A DNA stretch of 64,000 nucleotides from NIOZ-UU13 sp964653075 (GTDB lineage: Bacteria; Planctomycetota; Phycisphaerae; Sedimentisphaerales; Anaerobacaceae). Below, in pieces: positions 62,755 to 64,000 of this stretch. A model generated the notes under the pieces. The model made no database searches. It saw only the letters and a list, made by a program, of their open reading frames with translations, and had not been told where the DNA came from. Each line of letters begins with the position of its first letter. Position 1 is the stretch's first letter. The stretch lies in NCBI GenBank assembly GCA_964653075.1, contig CAZZAX010000002.1, forward strand, positions 1 to 64,000, in the 5' to 3' direction. The translations under genes were made by a program, and so were the position numbers.

Positions 62755-63675
62755 CTATTTAGCCAGAAATTGCTTGAGATATTCGCGACTTTGAATCAGG
62801 GATTGCTTTCGCATCTGCAAAGAGCCTTCGTATGAGCGGTCCTCGACTTCGACACAAGCCGCACCGTCATATCCTATGTCCGTCAAGGCCGAGAAGTACT
62901 TGCCCCAATCAACGTCTCCCAGGCCCGGCAGCTTCGGATTGTGAAACGACAGCGGAGTTGCTAAAATGCCGACGTCGTTAAGTTTTTCCCGCATCAATTT
63001 GGCGTCTTTAATGTGTACGTGAAATATACGCTCCTTGAACTCGTAAATCGGCTTGATGTAATCCATAAACTGCCAGATCAAATGGGAAGGATCATAATTA
63101 AGACCGAAATTTTCCGATGGAATTTCTTCAAACATCCTTCGCCAAATCGCCGGCGACGATGCCAGGTTCTTACCACCTGGCCATTCGTCATTAGAGAAAA
63201 ACATCGGGCAGTTCTCAATGCCAATCTTGACTTTTCGCTTATCGGCATATTTGATGATGCCCGGCCAGACCTTCCTGAATCGTTTGAAGTTGTCTTCGAC
63301 ACTGCTCTTGTGGTCCCTGCCGATGAAAGTGTTTACGTTCTCAAGGCCTAATCGACCGGCGGCATCAATGACTTTCTTTATATGAGCGATATAACGGTCT
63401 GAATTTTTCTTATTATCTTCAAGCAGGTTAGGATAATACCCAAGGGCCGAGATAGTAACACCATTTTGCTCAAGAGTATTTTGAATTACATCTATTTTCT
63501 TCTTTGAAAGGTCCGTTACATCAATATGTGTAACTCCGGCGTAGCGTCTCTCTGCCTTGCCCACGGGCCAGCACATAATCTCGACGCACGAGTATCCCGC
63601 CTGTGCAGCAAAAGATATTACCTTCTTGAATGTCTGATCCGCCAGGATCGCACTTACAAAACCAAGCTTCATCAT
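62755..63675 (-). CDS. Sugar phosphate isomerase/epimerase-like TIM-barrel protein
   Basis: The 306-residue protein has no export signal, unlike the paralogous protein at 30501. It is a complete xylose-isomerase-like barrel: MKLGFVSAIL start, VEIMCWPVG, IGIENCPMF (Glu), LNYDPSHLIWQ (Asp/His), HVHIKDAK (His) and CVEVEDRSYEG (Glu). This is a standard divalent-metal site. GGAG lies nine bases before the ATG. It is flanked by the Gfo/Idh/MocA gene upstream (15-base gap) and the hexokinase gene downstream (12-base gap), so the three probably form an operon for uptake-side conversion of a keto- or aldo-sugar. Exact reaction unknown. Confidence 0.9.
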   Translation of the reverse strand: MMKLGFVSAILADQTFKKVISFAAQAGYSCVEIMCWPVGKAERRYAGVTHIDVTDLSKKKIDVIQNTLEQNGVTISALGYYPNLLEDNKKNSDRYIAHIKKVIDAAGRLGLENVNTFIGRDHKSSVEDNFKRFRKVWPGIIKYADKRKVKIGIENCPMFFSNDEWPGGKNLASSPAIWRRMFEEIPSENFGLNYDPSHLIWQFMDYIKPIYEFKERIFHVHIKDAKLMREKLNDVGILATPLSFHNPKLPGLGDVDWGKYFSALTDIGYDGAACVEVEDRSYEGSLQMRKQSLIQSREYLKQFLAK

Positions 63676-63690
63676 TTTATATAGCTCCTA

Positions 63691-64000
63691 TTATTTTACC
63701 GTAATCCAGCTTCTATTTTTATTACTGTCCATAATTGCCTCACAAAGAACTATTTCACGTAGTCCATCTTTGAATGTTGGGAAGCAAGTTCGGGCTGACT
63801 GCTGGCCGGATATGCAAGCATACACTTCCTTGAACATTTGCTTGAAGGTGTCCGGAAATCCCTCGTTGTGTCCTCCGGGATAGTCAATCAGTGCCATTGT
63901 TTCGGGGTAAACAAGAGATGGGTCTCTCATCATAATTTCGTTGTTGCCGTCCCGCCTGCCTATCCATATCTGGTTCGGTGCCTCGGATTCCCATGATATG
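63691..64000 (-). CDS. Gfo/Idh/MocA-family oxidoreductase, C-terminal part (runs off the window)
   Basis: The readable 103 codons have no stop to the window edge; the gene continues beyond 64000 on the minus strand, so the true start is not in the window. The residues WESEAPNQIWIGRRDGNNEI, then MRDPSLVYPETMALIDYPGG and FPDTFKQMFKEVYACI, with the terminal PTFKDGLREIVLCEAI, match the C-terminal domain of sugar Gfo/Idh/MocA oxidoreductases. The Rossmann domain, EKP motif and any leader lie outside the window. It precedes the isomerase-fold gene by 15 bases. Confidence 0.88.
   Translation of the reverse strand, partial: ISWESEAPNQIWIGRRDGNNEIMMRDPSLVYPETMALIDYPGGHNEGFPDTFKQMFKEVYACISGQQSARTCFPTFKDGLREIVLCEAIMDSNKNRSWITVK

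Noticed and set aside
1..64000. CRISPR array, insertion sequence, prophage or riboswitch
   Set aside because: No regularly spaced repeats beyond the decamer element, no transposase or phage gene, and no recognisable riboswitch core were seen.

Overview
The window looks like a chromosomal segment of a planctomycete, most likely a Phycisphaerae/Sedimentisphaerales-type bacterium. This is inferred from protein style, not from a marker gene. The clues are: a secreted PQQ-propeller protein starting with a WPQWRG motif; several DUF1080 domains; oxidoreductases, sugar-isomerase-fold proteins and a sulfatase carrying twin-arginine leaders; an orphan FTLIELLVVIAI prepilin-like protein; and a MoxR/DUF58/VWA/DUF4159 operon. 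TGA is used as an ordinary stop. There is one tRNA (CAT anticodon) and no rRNA, CRISPR array, transposase or phage gene.

Layout. 1-480 holds an intergenic element made of hairpins followed by CAAACCCAAT decamers. 481-11233 carries a PQQ-propeller protein, the tRNA, and a probable operon (DUF1080-RraA fusion, enolase-superfamily dehydratase, UxuA-like mannonate dehydratase, the last two with Tat-like leaders). It then carries a ceramidase-like protein, a beta-helix protein and a DUF5060 glycosidase. 11345-12962 holds a GH140/DUF4038 apiosidase-like gene and a rubredoxin remnant. 13106-27686 is one tightly coupled eight-gene minus-strand operon: TPR-metallopeptidase, DUF4159, MoxR, DUF58, BatA-like VWA, a giant coiled-coil membrane protein, VWA/GATase and a caspase-fold protein.

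27870-43228 mixes a BNR-repeat protein, an isomerase-fold protein, a Gfo/Idh/MocA oxidoreductase, a sulfatase, an aldo/keto reductase, a prepilin-like protein with a well-defined promoter/palindrome, a GH28 enzyme, a PepSY protein and two clear pseudogenes. 43574-64000 holds a three-domain hydrolase-like protein, a tandem nitrilase, a phosphohexomutase, a SASA esterase, two tandem GH127 enzymes, a tandem metallo-beta-lactamase-fold protein, a DUF6807 lipoprotein and an FG-GAP/double-DUF1080 protein. It ends with a eukaryotic-type hexokinase, another isomerase-fold protein and the C-terminal end of a second Gfo/Idh/MocA oxidoreductase.

Taken together, the gene content fits dismantling of complex plant- or algal-type polysaccharides (pectic galacturonan, arabinofuranosides, apiose, sulfated and acetylated glycans). 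Much of the chemistry appears to occur outside the cytoplasm, including steps that are usually cytoplasmic. The combination of Gfo/Idh oxidoreductases, isomerase-fold proteins and DUF1080 suggests the oxidative (3-keto-glycoside) route of glycoside cleavage. I saw no transporter, TonB/Sus protein, sigma factor or DNA-binding regulator in the 64 kb. At least three genes are visibly decaying (a rubredoxin fragment, a sulfatase with a large internal deletion, and a BNR protein broken twice).
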